From Armatimonadota bacterium (lineage in GTDB: Bacteria > Armatimonadota > Fimbriimonadia > Fimbriimonadales > Fimbriimonadaceae), in NCBI GenBank assembly GCA_027451905.1, contig DAIDHV010000007.1:62001-126000 (forward strand): a stretch of DNA of 64,000 nt, read 5' to 3'. The position numbers were made by a program, and so were the translations under genes. The notes beneath the pieces are model-generated. The model was not told the origin of the DNA. It saw only the letters and a list, made by a program, of their open reading frames with translations, and made no database searches. Numbering within the stretch: the first letter of the stretch is position 1; the number at the start of each line of letters is the position of its first letter. Below, one piece after another: positions 43,123 to 52,282 of this stretch.

Positions 43123-44325
43123 TTAAGAAGAAGAGGAAGCCAGTTGAGGCACAAGACCACTCTTGGCAATTCGGTCTACGGCTTCCTGCATCCGCTCTCC
43201 ATTTTTGTCGCCCACTATGGTGAGACTCAAGCGGACGTAACCTTCTCCTTCGGTCCCATAACCATTTCCAGGGATCGCTACAATATGAGCTCTCTTCAGC
43301 AGTTCGCCACAGAACTCGGCGGATGTCATATTTGGCTGGGGAACCCTAGCCCAAATATAGAAAGATGCTTTGGGAGAAGAAACATTCCAGCCTATTTTTC
43401 TTAACCCGTCAACAAGAATGTTGCGCCTTTGGTGGTAAAGCTTCATCGTTTCTTCATTGTCGAGGTTTTCTAGCGCATAGGCACCTGCCTCCGCAATTGC
43501 TGGAAACTGCTTGGAGTCTATGTTTGATTTCAGCTTTGATAGCGTTGAAATGGCATCTGGATTCCCGGCTGCAAATCCAAGCCTCCAACCCGTCATGTTG
43601 TACATTTTGCTTAGAGAGTGAAATTCAATTGCTAAGTCCATTCCGCTCGGCTGCTGCAGAATCGTAGGGTGGTTGTATCCATCGTAGGTAACAGTGGCAT
43701 AGGCCATGTCATTGACGGCAAGGATGTCATATTCTTTGCAGAATTGAAGCAGTTCTCGATAAAACGATTCGGTAGCTACGGCTCCGGTTGGATTATGGGG
43801 GTAGCAAACATAAAATAACTTAGCCCTCTTTGCAATGGCAGTTGGAATATCTTGTAGCTGAGGTAAGAAGCCATTTTGCTCTTTGAGGGGAGTTTCATAG
43901 ACCTCCGCTCCTGCCATCAAAGAGTTGACTTTGTAAACCGTATAACCAGGATTTGGCACAATCGAAACGTCACCAGCGTCCAGATAAGCCCATGCCAAAT
44001 GAGCAAGTCCTTCTTTGCTGCCAATTAACTGAAGCAGGTTTTTGGAGGGATCAAGATCAACCTGAAAATGCTTCTTATAAAAGGCGGCGGCGGCATCAAG
44101 ATAAACCGGCCAGCCGGCAGAAGATTCGTCATAACGATGAGTTGCAGGGTTTCGAGCTGAAATTTCTAGAGCGTTGATAATTTGGGGAGGAGTTGGCTGA
44201 TCGGGATCTCCAATCCCAAGATCAATAACATCTGCCCCAGAGGCAATGGCTTGTGCCTTGATCTTTGAAATCTCAGAAAATAGGTACGGAGGAATAAGAT
44301 CGAGGCGTTGGGATCGAGTAGGCAC
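43123..44325 (-). CDS. dapL: LL-diaminopimelate aminotransferase
   Basis: A class-I PLP aminotransferase that converts tetrahydrodipicolinate to LL-diaminopimelate in one step, for lysine and peptidoglycan. Typical of DapL are LGIGDPDQPTP, RYDESSAGWPVYLDAAA, PNPGYTVYKV, YPHNPTGAV and the PLP lysine in HSLSKMYNMTGWRLG. The 400-aa length matches. GTG 44325 is the start. The family includes close relatives acting on other amino acids, but the RYDES and NPGYTVYK blocks favour DapL. It is divergent from the tRNA-Pro gene. Confidence 0.87.
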   Translation of the reverse strand: MPTRSQRLDLIPPYLFSEISKIKAQAIASGADVIDLGIGDPDQPTPPQIINALEISARNPATHRYDESSAGWPVYLDAAAAFYKKHFQVDLDPSKNLLQLIGSKEGLAHLAWAYLDAGDVSIVPNPGYTVYKVNSLMAGAEVYETPLKEQNGFLPQLQDIPTAIAKRAKLFYVCYPHNPTGAVATESFYRELLQFCKEYDILAVNDMAYATVTYDGYNHPTILQQPSGMDLAIEFHSLSKMYNMTGWRLGFAAGNPDAISTLSKLKSNIDSKQFPAIAEAGAYALENLDNEETMKLYHQRRNILVDGLRKIGWNVSSPKASFYIWARVPQPNMTSAEFCGELLKRAHIVAIPGNGYGTEGEGYVRLSLTIVGDKNGERMQEAVDRIAKSGLVPQLASSSS

Positions 44326-44407
44326 CTAAAAAATGTACCTAAATTTGGCACGACTCTTGCCGGCGTTTGGTGTAAATCTGCTTCTATACGGTAAATTATA
44401 TTGGACT

Positions 44408-44484
44408 CGGGGTGTGGCGCAGCTTGGTAGCGCACCTGCTTTGGGAGCAGGGGGTCGCAAGTTCGAATCTTGTCGCCCCGACCA
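44408..44484 (+). tRNA. tRNA-Pro (anticodon TGG)
   Basis: A full cloverleaf is readable. The acceptor stem CGGGGTG pairs with CGCCCCG, discriminator A and an encoded CCA follow. The anticodon stem CCTGC/GCAGG encloses loop TTTGGGA with TGG, and the T arm has GTTCGAATC. It decodes CCA and probably other proline codons. Confidence 0.95.
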
Positions 44485-44515
44485 CTATCAATTCCTAGCA
44501 AACTGCTTTAATGGC

Positions 44516-45661
44516 ATGAATATTGCCGATTTTTATCTACAACCGACTTCTGATGAGAAAACCGCTTTACTAAGCGATTTATTGCCATGGGGGCCCGCCA
44601 AGAGCGGCTTCGGAGACGGATGTAGAATGATAGATTCGGAATCCAGCAGCTATATGGCCTTGGAGGCTCTCGTGCAATCTGTTGTGTTGTCTCAACGCGC
44701 AGCGGCGGGCTGGATCTCACTAAAAATGGGTCGGGGGTTTATCGTTGTCGGCTCGGTTGGCTTTCCCTTCCCTTCTTTTCTCGAAATTGGTTCGCCGGAG
44801 TCCAAGGCAATCCTCCATCGGGGGATAACCAAAGAGGTTCGGCCAAAATGGAAAGATAGCCAAGCCAACGAGTATCCAAACTCTAGTTCTTCGGTTCACT
44901 TAGGCTGCTTTTTAGAAACCCAATCCGGAATTAAAGGTGTGCTTTCTCTGTTGTTTGCCGATGAAGTTGACGCCAACTTGGCCAGCGAAAGTGCCATTGT
45001 CAGTGCGGCTGCGTCCGCTAGATTTTGCATTGAAGCAGCAGAGTCGGCAGCTCAAGTCCGGTCCCGTGTTCATGAGGCAGTAGATCAGAACAAGCGGCTA
45101 CTCAGGCGCTTACAAGATTTGGAACTTAGCAATACCGATCTTCAAGTTACAAAAGGTGCCCTAGAAACCAAAAATCTGGAGCTTCGCGATCTTGCTGATT
45201 TGGATGGTGCCACAGGCTTGCTTAATCAGAGAGCGTTTTACCAAGAACTCTCAGCCAAGGTTCAATCCGGCGCTCAGACCGCGGTGGCGATTATAGATGT
45301 TGACAACTTCAAGGCGTATAATGACCAGTTTGGTCATCTCGCCGGTGATGAAGTGCTTCGAAGACTTGGCAACTTGCTCAGAGAAGAATGCGGTCTGGAT
45401 AGCCTTGCCGCAAGGTACGGTGGCGAAGAATTCGCAATCATTTTTGGCCCAAGATCGGCTGAAAATGCCCTTGATGTCACCAATCACATCAGACAGATGG
45501 CAGAAGATATGGAGTGGCCAAACCGCGATATTACATTTACAGCTGGAGTTGCCAAAAACAATCGACTGATTCAAGATGCAAAGGAATTAGTCCATCGAGC
45601 CGACCAAGCCCTCTACGTTGGAAAAAGATCAGGCAAGAACAAAGTTCTTGCCTGGGAATAA
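44516..45661 (+). CDS. GAF-GGDEF diguanylate cyclase
   Basis: A protein of about 381 residues. An N-terminal GAF-like sensor (about 35-190) leads through a coiled coil (about 190-220) to a GGDEF domain (LADLDGATGLLNQRAFY, DVDNFKAYNDQFGHLAGDE, RYGGEEFAIIF at about 300-309). The active GGEEF form suggests cyclic di-GMP synthesis, but the inhibitory site has Cys instead of Arg (CGLD for RxxD), so product feedback should be absent. The open frame extends upstream across the tRNA gene; the first ATG beyond it, 44516, is taken as the start. It may be transcribed together with the tRNA, only 31 nt away. Confidence 0.88.
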   Translation: MNIADFYLQPTSDEKTALLSDLLPWGPAKSGFGDGCRMIDSESSSYMALEALVQSVVLSQRAAAGWISLKMGRGFIVVGSVGFPFPSFLEIGSPESKAILHRGITKEVRPKWKDSQANEYPNSSSSVHLGCFLETQSGIKGVLSLLFADEVDANLASESAIVSAAASARFCIEAAESAAQVRSRVHEAVDQNKRLLRRLQDLELSNTDLQVTKGALETKNLELRDLADLDGATGLLNQRAFYQELSAKVQSGAQTAVAIIDVDNFKAYNDQFGHLAGDEVLRRLGNLLREECGLDSLAARYGGEEFAIIFGPRSAENALDVTNHIRQMAEDMEWPNRDITFTAGVAKNNRLIQDAKELVHRADQALYVGKRSGKNKVLAWE

Positions 45662-45668
45662 ACAAATT

Positions 45669-45681
45669 GGCTTTAAAAGCC
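45669..45681. terminator. Short bidirectional hairpin between converging genes
   Basis: GGCTTTAAAAGCC forms a 5-bp stem; on the minus strand it is followed by a T-rich stretch (AATTTGTTT). It lies between the stops of the GGDEF gene and the YncE-phosphoesterase gene. Confidence 0.35.
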
Positions 45682-45683
45682 GC

Positions 45684-48194
45684 TTAATGAGCTTCTGAGA
45701 ACCCAATAATGGGTGGTGGAGGCACTTTAACCCCCATGATGTCACCCCAGAGGATCTGATTAAGCTCTAAATCAGGGCCGGTATGTTCAGCAAATCGGTC
45801 CATAATTTTTTCACTTTCCTTGGCTCCATAGGCAGAAAGACTGCCAATTTGGTCCGCTATTGACCTTTCCGGTTTGATTGCTTCGTAGGGCTTGGCATTA
45901 AGCGGGGAAACCCAAAACCTTCCAATCGGAGCCGCATTGGCATCAAACGAATTCATAGGTGGTAAACCTAGCATAAGTTCGATGGTTCGCAGCATGCTGT
46001 CAGTGTTGTAAAAGTGGCTGTCAACATAGCTCTTTTCCAAGTACGGAGAGATCAATAATGCAGTGGATCTGTGGCAATCGACGTGGTCATAGCCTGCCTG
46101 GGAGTCATCTTCTAGAATGCAAATGAGGGTGGACTTCCAGAACTTAGAGTGGCTGACCGCCTGAACGATCTCGCCGATGCAATAGTCGTTGTCGGCAACC
46201 ATGGCTTGGGGTGTATATTCACCGGGGACGGTGCCCATTGTATGGTCTCTCATGATCCTTAGCATCTGCAACTGAGGCATCTTTCCGGACTTTTGCCACT
46301 TATGAAAGCTTCGCATCCACTCTTGGAAGCGGCTATTGGCATGATGCTTTCCGTAGTACTTGAGCTGCTTCGGAGCCGAAAAACCATCCTTAACCCACAG
46401 GTCACTATCGGCATAGGCTAGGTCAAACTGTCTGAAACTTGGGTCCGTAAGCTTTAAAAGGCTCCGCTTGTTAGCGACCTCTAAATGCTTCCCATCGTCC
46501 GTGATATGGCCAGATGAATCAACATAGAATCCAAAGTTTCGAAGTGATTTATGATGCCGTAAGGCGTCGTCCCAAATATATCCATTTGCGGGAGCATTCA
46601 CATCCCGTAGCCCATGGGTATCTGGAGCCATGTTCGCATTATCACCCTCGAAGTCATAATAGTTGGTGCGTCCCGAGTAATTTGCGGGAGCATTTCTGGT
46701 CACGTATTCTGAAGCAATGCCCGCTACTGACCAAGACCACCCATCCGCGCTCACGTCAGAGCAAGTATAGAAGTTGTCGTATAGTCCAAACCTTCTGACC
46801 AGCGCATGTTCGTTTGGGGTCACGTCTTCTCCAAACATCGTCAGAGAAGGATCACCGTTGCCACGCTTGATGTCTCCAAAAACTTGATCATAAGTGCGGT
46901 TTTCTTTGATGATGTAAATGACGTGCTTGATGCCAGGATTATAAAATCCTCTGCTATTGCCGGTTCGCAAATTAAGGTTTCCTAAAGATTCGGCTGTTAA
47001 TTTGGGCAAGTTTTGAAGGCAATCTTGGTAGTCAACAACCGTAGCATTGCCCTCTAAAATGTTCAGAACATACCGTCCATGCCCGTTGACCGGTGTTCCA
47101 TTTGGAACCCTAGTATTTGATCCCTTAGCGTTGGCAACGATAAGAGTCTTTCCATCATGAGACAAATTGAGGCAAGATGGATACCAACCAACTGGAATCA
47201 AGCCCACCAAAGTGTTTTTCTTGAGGCTGACAATTCCAACGCTGTTGGCATCGCCCAAGGTCACCAATAGCCGATCATGAGGCGCAATCGCTATTCCTAA
47301 TGGAGTGGATCCGCTTAAGCTTCTTATTGGTGTGGGGCGCACCAATGTAGTCTGGACAACACGATTGGTCAGCGTATTGATTGTTGAAACCGTGTCGCTG
47401 GTTGAATTTGCAGTGAAAAGAAGATGCCGCTTGGGAGCAAAGGTTAAGCCAGTTGGGTTGAGCCCAACCTTGACTTGCTTCATCGCTTGGTTGTGATTGA
47501 CAACCTCAATGACCCCGTTTCTTTCGCAGCCAATGTAAAAAGATCCGTCCGCATATTGAACTCCGAGCGGATAGGCAGGAATTGATAGTTTTGCAATTTG
47601 CTTTCCCGTATTTCCATTATAAAGAAAGGCGATGCCATGATAGTCCGGTCCGTCTTGACCATTGACAACCGCGCAGATTTCATCATTATCAGGGTCAAAT
47701 CCAATTCCTGCCACTGGTCCGACTTTGATCGTGGAATCGACATTTATTGCAGTTGGTGGAGTTTGTAACTGCCCGGTTGCGGAAACTCGATAATTTAAGA
47801 CTTGCTCTTGAGGACCGCGAGACACGAGCAAATGAAGGCCGTCTGCCATCGGAGCCCAGCACAAACCATAGTAGAGCCCATCCGGTCCAGGCTTTGGTCC
47901 CTTCCCGTTAAAACTTAATTTATCAAGAACCTGTCCCGTTTCGGGGTCAAGGATTGAGAGATTCTCCCGAAAGCCAGAATCGGTCACTGCCAAGAAACGG
48001 TGGTCTGGACTTTCCTTCATGTTGCATGGGAAGCTACCAAGATTGACGGTTTTCCCGACGGGAGACAAAAACCGACCCGAAGAGTCAGGGGATGGTTCGC
48101 GCTTCGGCGTTTGATGCCTTGGAATCAGGAAGGCCGTGCCAGTAACAGCGGCGGTCATAAAGAGACAAGTTTGAAAAAGATGCTTTGGGTTCAT
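45684..48194 (-). CDS. YncE-type beta-propeller plus phosphoesterase, secreted
   Basis: A protein of about 836 residues with an N-terminal signal/anchor segment (LFQTCLFMTAAVTGTAFL). Residues about 40-390 form a YVTN/YncE propeller (repeats such as FAPKRHLLFTANSTSDTVSTI and LNLSHDGKTLIVANAKGS). The rest, from about 425, is a phosphoesterase of the alkaline-phosphatase superfamily: KHVIYIIKENRTYDQVFGD, a CSDVSADGWSWSVAG region and DDSQAGYDHVDCHRST. It probably hydrolyses phospho- or sulfo-esters outside the cytoplasm. The start at ATG 48194 is preferred over a TTG eight codons earlier. Substrate unknown. Confidence 0.85.
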   Translation of the reverse strand: MNPKHLFQTCLFMTAAVTGTAFLIPRHQTPKREPSPDSSGRFLSPVGKTVNLGSFPCNMKESPDHRFLAVTDSGFRENLSILDPETGQVLDKLSFNGKGPKPGPDGLYYGLCWAPMADGLHLLVSRGPQEQVLNYRVSATGQLQTPPTAINVDSTIKVGPVAGIGFDPDNDEICAVVNGQDGPDYHGIAFLYNGNTGKQIAKLSIPAYPLGVQYADGSFYIGCERNGVIEVVNHNQAMKQVKVGLNPTGLTFAPKRHLLFTANSTSDTVSTINTLTNRVVQTTLVRPTPIRSLSGSTPLGIAIAPHDRLLVTLGDANSVGIVSLKKNTLVGLIPVGWYPSCLNLSHDGKTLIVANAKGSNTRVPNGTPVNGHGRYVLNILEGNATVVDYQDCLQNLPKLTAESLGNLNLRTGNSRGFYNPGIKHVIYIIKENRTYDQVFGDIKRGNGDPSLTMFGEDVTPNEHALVRRFGLYDNFYTCSDVSADGWSWSVAGIASEYVTRNAPANYSGRTNYYDFEGDNANMAPDTHGLRDVNAPANGYIWDDALRHHKSLRNFGFYVDSSGHITDDGKHLEVANKRSLLKLTDPSFRQFDLAYADSDLWVKDGFSAPKQLKYYGKHHANSRFQEWMRSFHKWQKSGKMPQLQMLRIMRDHTMGTVPGEYTPQAMVADNDYCIGEIVQAVSHSKFWKSTLICILEDDSQAGYDHVDCHRSTALLISPYLEKSYVDSHFYNTDSMLRTIELMLGLPPMNSFDANAAPIGRFWVSPLNAKPYEAIKPERSIADQIGSLSAYGAKESEKIMDRFAEHTGPDLELNQILWGDIMGVKVPPPPIIGFSEAH

Positions 48195-48254
48195 GCCACA
48201 GGTTAATCTTACTAGCAAGTTGTTAAGGTCCGCGCAGGTACCCTACATGTTGGG

Positions 48255-49868
48255 ATGGCTATCCTGGCGTCAACTATTAACCTCAATGATGAGGAACATT
48301 CCTCGAACCGTTCAGCCACATTGCACCTGCTTGAAGAGTTGGCAAAATGGAAGGAGTGGGCAACAAAAGGAGGTGGAGAGTCCGCCCTTGCCAAGCACAA
48401 ACAACGGAATAAATTAACAGCAAGGGAACGGATTCATGCCTTGATTGATGAAGGCTCTCCTTTTTTAGAAACCAGCGCTCTGGCCGCCAATGGGCTTTAC
48501 AAAAATGAAGTCCCTTCTGCAGGGATCGTCACCGGCATCGGCAAAGTATCTGAGCGTCTGTGCATGATCGTTGCCAACGACGCTACCGTCAAAGGAGGAA
48601 CTTATCACCCGCTGACAGTTAAAAAGCACCTACGAGCCCAAGAAATTGCCCAAGAGAACGGGCTGCCTTGCATTTACTTGGTGGATTCAGGAGGAGCATT
48701 TTTACCACTGCAGGCAGAAGTCTTCCCTGATCGAGACCACTTTGGTCGAATTTTTTATAACCAGGCGCTCATGAGCTCAATGGGAATCCCGCAGATTTCC
48801 GCAGTTATGGGGTCGTGCACGGCGGGAGGAGCCTATGTTCCTGCCATGAGCGATGAGTCCATTATCGTAAAAGGGACCGGCACAATCTTTTTAGGGGGCC
48901 CCCCTTTGGTTAAAGCCGCAACCGGTGAAGACGTAACGGCGGAGGAATTGGGTGGGGCCGACGTCCATACAAGGCTCAGCGGCGTTGCGGACCACTATGC
49001 AGAAAGTGATGTGGAAGCCCTTGAAAAAGTACGAACGATCATTTCGCATTTGGGAGCTCTGCCATCCAACCGCTTTCTGACCGACTGGAAGCCCGCCGAA
49101 CCTCCTCTTTACGATGATAAGGATTTGTATGCCCTGATTCCGCAATCCAGCAAAGCAATAATCCCAATGAGGGAAATCCTCGCGAGGCTTTGTGATGGCT
49201 CTCAATTTGACGAATTCAAGGCTAGGTATGGAACAACCTTGATCTGCGGCTTTGCTCGCATCGAAGGTCACTTGGTTGGCATTCTTGCCAATGACGGAAT
49301 CCTATTTAGCGAGTCTAGCCAAAAGGGAGCCCATTTTATCGAACTCTGCTGTCAACGGCAAATTCCTCTCTTGTTTTTGCAAAACATCAGCGGCTTCATG
49401 GTTGGCAAAAAGGCAGAAAACGAGGGCATCGCGCGGCACGGCGCCAAACTCGTGACCGCAGTGAGCACCGCCTCGGTGCCAAAGATCACGGTTATTATCG
49501 GAGGCAGTTATGGCGCAGGAAACTATGGCATGTGCGGAAGAGCCTTTGCTCCTCGATTCCTCTACATGTGGCCCAACGCTAAAATTTCGGTTATGGGCGG
49601 AGAGCAAGCCGCCAACGTTATGGTCACCGTTCAATCCCAAGCTTCCCTTGCCAAAGGGATGACATTATCGGCAGAAGAAATTGCCGGCATCAAAGACCCC
49701 TTACTTGCCAAGTATGCCGAAGAGTCAAGCGCCTATTACTCCACGGCAAGGATCTGGGACGACGGGATCATCGATCCTGTCCATACCCGCACAGTGATTG
49801 CCCTTTCTTTGGAAGCAACCACTTGCGGACCTATTCAGCACCAACGAGTTCCTCTCTTTAGGATGTAA
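48255..49868 (+). CDS. mccB: Acyl-CoA carboxylase, carboxyltransferase beta subunit (methylcrotonyl-CoA type)
   Basis: A 537-residue crotonase-like carboxyltransferase with the [17 protein letters not shown] start, [46 protein letters not shown] and the C-terminal [16 protein letters not shown]. The SGGAFLPLQ...FPDR stretch is typical of the 3-methylcrotonyl-CoA carboxylase branch of leucine breakdown; propionyl- and geranyl-CoA enzymes differ there. The biotin carboxylase/carrier subunit is not nearby. It is divergent from the phosphoesterase gene. The substrate call is moderately secure. Confidence 0.85.
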   Translation: MAILASTINLNDEEHSSNRSATLHLLEELAKWKEWATKGGGESALAKHKQRNKLTARERIHALIDEGSPFLETSALAANGLYKNEVPSAGIVTGIGKVSERLCMIVANDATVKGGTYHPLTVKKHLRAQEIAQENGLPCIYLVDSGGAFLPLQAEVFPDRDHFGRIFYNQALMSSMGIPQISAVMGSCTAGGAYVPAMSDESIIVKGTGTIFLGGPPLVKAATGEDVTAEELGGADVHTRLSGVADHYAESDVEALEKVRTIISHLGALPSNRFLTDWKPAEPPLYDDKDLYALIPQSSKAIIPMREILARLCDGSQFDEFKARYGTTLICGFARIEGHLVGILANDGILFSESSQKGAHFIELCCQRQIPLLFLQNISGFMVGKKAENEGIARHGAKLVTAVSTASVPKITVIIGGSYGAGNYGMCGRAFAPRFLYMWPNAKISVMGGEQAANVMVTVQSQASLAKGMTLSAEEIAGIKDPLLAKYAEESSAYYSTARIWDDGIIDPVHTRTVIALSLEATTCGPIQHQRVPLFRM

Positions 49869-49882
49869 TCTAGCCAAAGGAT

Positions 49883-49905
49883 GGTGATTTGGCATAGAAA
49901 TCACC
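49883..49905 (+). terminator. Hairpin after the carboxylase gene
   Basis: GGTGATTT and AAATCACC pair perfectly over 8 bp around a 7-nt loop, 14 nt after the carboxylase stop. No long T run follows, so termination is uncertain; it could also shape the msrB leader. Confidence 0.4.
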
Positions 49906-49929
49906 CAAAGTTACGTTCTTAATAGGGAA

Positions 49930-50343
49930 ATGGAAAAAGTTACCAAAACTGACCAGGAGTGGAGAAATGTTCTTACCCCGCAGCAGTATCATGTGCTCAG
50001 AGAGAAAGGGACGGAAAGGCCTTTTACTGGCGAATATTGGGACAATCATCAAGAAGGACAGTATCATTGCGCAGGCTGCGGAGAAATCTTGTTCACCTCA
50101 AGCCAAAAGTTTGAATCTGGCTGCGGATGGCCCAGCTTTTATGAGTCTCTTGACCCAGAAAAAGTAGAAGAGCACGTGGACAATAGCTTTGGCATGAAAA
50201 GAATTGAGGTGACTTGCAAAAAATGTGGCGGCCACTTGGGCCACGTTTTTCCTGATGGACCTCAACCTACCGGCCTTAGGTACTGCATAAATTCGGCCAG
50301 CTTGCAGTTTCATCCAGACAAGGACCAAGCACCTCAATCGTAA
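49930..50343 (+). CDS. msrB: Peptide methionine-(R)-S-oxide reductase
   Basis: Repairs oxidised methionine in proteins. The 137-residue protein has both zinc CxxC pairs (CAGC and CKKC), the [12 protein letters not shown] motif and the catalytic Cys in RYCINSASL. Length and order match the family. No signal peptide is visible, so it is cytoplasmic. The stop overlaps the start of the ABC ATPase gene by one base (TAATG), so the three genes may form one transcript. A GGGA lies just before the ATG. Confidence 0.97.
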   Translation: MEKVTKTDQEWRNVLTPQQYHVLREKGTERPFTGEYWDNHQEGQYHCAGCGEILFTSSQKFESGCGWPSFYESLDPEKVEEHVDNSFGMKRIEVTCKKCGGHLGHVFPDGPQPTGLRYCINSASLQFHPDKDQAPQS

Positions 50344-51092
50344 TGGTTCAAGTTGAGGCAGTATCGAAAACCTTTGCTGGCAAGAAAGGGGCAGTTGTAT
50401 CCGCGCTATCAAATGTAAGCTTCCAAGCAAAGGAAGGCGAAATCTTTGGCTTGATTGGAGACAACGGAGCCGGAAAAACAACCGCCCTTCGCATTATCAG
50501 CACTCTCATTGAGCCCACCGAAGGGCGAGCCAAGGTGGGAGGCTACGACTGCAAAACGAATCCAATTGACGTTCGCAAGAACCTAGGCATTCTGTCTGGA
50601 TCGACTGGTCTATATGGAAGGCTGACTCCGGTTGCCTTGTTGACATACTTTGCAAGGCTTTTTGGTGAGTCTGAATCTACGGTGAAGGCAAAAGTACAAA
50701 AGTCGGTAGAGGAGTTTCATATTTCCGAATTTATGGATCGACCTTGTGATCAGCTCAGCACGGGTCAAAAGCAAAGAGTCAGCCTAGCCAGAGCCACCAT
50801 CCATGACCCGCAAGTTATGCTGATGGATGAGCCAACCAATGGGCTGGATGTTCAATCTAGCCAGGGGGTTCTTGAGTTTGTTGAGAATCTAAGAAAGTCT
50901 GGGAAAACCGTGATTTACTGTTCTCACATCATGTCTGAAGTTGAAAGGCTATGTGATAATATAGTGATCCTTCATGAAGGCAAGATTTGTGCTTCAGGAA
51001 CTGTTGCAGAATTAAAGTCTCAGGTCGGCGAAACATCCATGGAAAAGGCGTTTCTAGCCCTTATCGGCTACAAAGCAGGAGCCAATTCATGA
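50343..51092 (+). CDS. natA: ABC transporter ATP-binding protein, NatA type
   Basis: A 249-residue ATPase: Walker A GDNGAGKTT, signature LSTGQKQRVSLARA, Walker B VMLMDEPTNGLD, H-loop in IYCSHIMSEVERL. The sequence is of the NatA/CcmA-like branch that drives ABC-2 exporters. Together with the next gene it forms a complete exporter; in Bacillus NatAB removes sodium ions, but substrates vary. It begins one base from the end of msrB and overlaps natB by 4 nt. Confidence 0.87.
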   Translation: MVQVEAVSKTFAGKKGAVVSALSNVSFQAKEGEIFGLIGDNGAGKTTALRIISTLIEPTEGRAKVGGYDCKTNPIDVRKNLGILSGSTGLYGRLTPVALLTYFARLFGESESTVKAKVQKSVEEFHISEFMDRPCDQLSTGQKQRVSLARATIHDPQVMLMDEPTNGLDVQSSQGVLEFVENLRKSGKTVIYCSHIMSEVERLCDNIVILHEGKICASGTVAELKSQVGETSMEKAFLALIGYKAGANS

Positions 51093-52273
51093 AAGGCTGG
51101 CAAATCGTTTACCTCAAAGAGATCAAGGACTACGTGAGCGATAAGCGTATTCGATTCAGCGCGTTTGTCATGCCCATCGTTCTGGTTATCACGATGTTCT
51201 ACATGTTTGGGACAATTACAAACCTTGTTAGCAAACCTTCGTCACAAGCAATATATGTGTTAGACCAACCCAAATTATCCGGCGAATCAGCCCTTTTTGT
51301 TTCTGCTCTTACCAAAGCGGGAATCTCGGTCAAGAACATAAGCGATCTTGAGAAAGGAAAGTCCCAGATTGCCAAGGGATCAATAAAACTTCTCCTCGCT
51401 TTTGGTCCCTCAAAACCTGGGCAGATCAATGTCGATGAGTATTTTGACCCCGCCAACGAAGCAGCTCAAGTGACAGTTGGAATGCTAGACGAATCCGTGC
51501 GGCAAGCTAACACTAAGGCGGTCCAGGCATTACTGACCGCGAAAGGGATTCCAGATTACTTGGCTCAGCCCTTGAACCTAGTTCAAAAAAAGGTCCACAA
51601 AGGGGCTAAGAGCGCAAGCGGGGTTGTGATGGCACTGCTTCCTTATCTGCTTGTGCTTTGGAGCTTTTATGGCGGAATGGGAGCGGTTGGCGAGATTGTC
51701 GCCGGCGAAAAGGAGAAAAATACTTTGGAAACGTTGTTAACGGTTCCCCTTTCTCGCACAGCAATTGCTCTCGGCAAACTATTTTCGATGACCACTCTCT
51801 GCTTTGTAGGCGCTCTTTCTGCAGTTGTCGGAGTTGTCATTGCCTACCTACTTCCCTTTCAGCAAATGAAGGCTATTACTAAGTCTGGGCTTGGAATCCA
51901 TCCTCAGTCGTTTCTCATCATGATTCTAGTGCTGCTTCCCACCGCGCTAATGTTCTCTGCCCTCATGGTATCCATTAGCACGAGAGCGAGAAACATCCGT
52001 GAGGCAATGACTCAGCTTTCGGTCTTAAGTACAGTCGTCATTTTGCCGGCCGTATTCAGCCAGTTCATTGGCCTGACGGACTTTGCTCGCTCAACTTGGG
52101 TCTCCTTTATTCCCGTACTAAACACTGCCAATACGATTCGGTTGTCTTTGTCGGGAGACATGCCTCTGACCGCGGTGGCAGCAACTATTCTTGTCAACGG
52201 CTCCATTGGTCTTATCTTTTTGTTTGTAACAAAAAGACTTTTTGCTAAAGAGACGGTGCTGGCAAGAATTTAA
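51089..52273 (+). CDS. natB: ABC-2 transporter permease, NatB type
   Basis: About 394 residues: a cytoplasmic start (VYLKEIKDYVSDKRIRF), helix 1 (about 24-45), a large extracytoplasmic domain (about 45-180), and five more helices from about 185 on. The GEIVAGEKEKNTLETLLTVPLSRTAIALGKL block is characteristic of NatB/YhaP permeases. ATG 51089 overlaps the natA stop; the earlier in-frame start at 50987 lies inside natA. The exported substrate is not determined by sequence. Confidence 0.87.
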   Translation: MKGWQIVYLKEIKDYVSDKRIRFSAFVMPIVLVITMFYMFGTITNLVSKPSSQAIYVLDQPKLSGESALFVSALTKAGISVKNISDLEKGKSQIAKGSIKLLLAFGPSKPGQINVDEYFDPANEAAQVTVGMLDESVRQANTKAVQALLTAKGIPDYLAQPLNLVQKKVHKGAKSASGVVMALLPYLLVLWSFYGGMGAVGEIVAGEKEKNTLETLLTVPLSRTAIALGKLFSMTTLCFVGALSAVVGVVIAYLLPFQQMKAITKSGLGIHPQSFLIMILVLLPTALMFSALMVSISTRARNIREAMTQLSVLSTVVILPAVFSQFIGLTDFARSTWVSFIPVLNTANTIRLSLSGDMPLTAVAATILVNGSIGLIFLFVTKRLFAKETVLARI

Positions 52274-52282
52274 GTAGCTTGA

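Noticed and set aside
44333-44515. Upstream extension of the GGDEF reading frame
   Set aside because: It runs through the complete tRNA-Pro gene and its translation is not protein-like; the first ATG after the tRNA is used.
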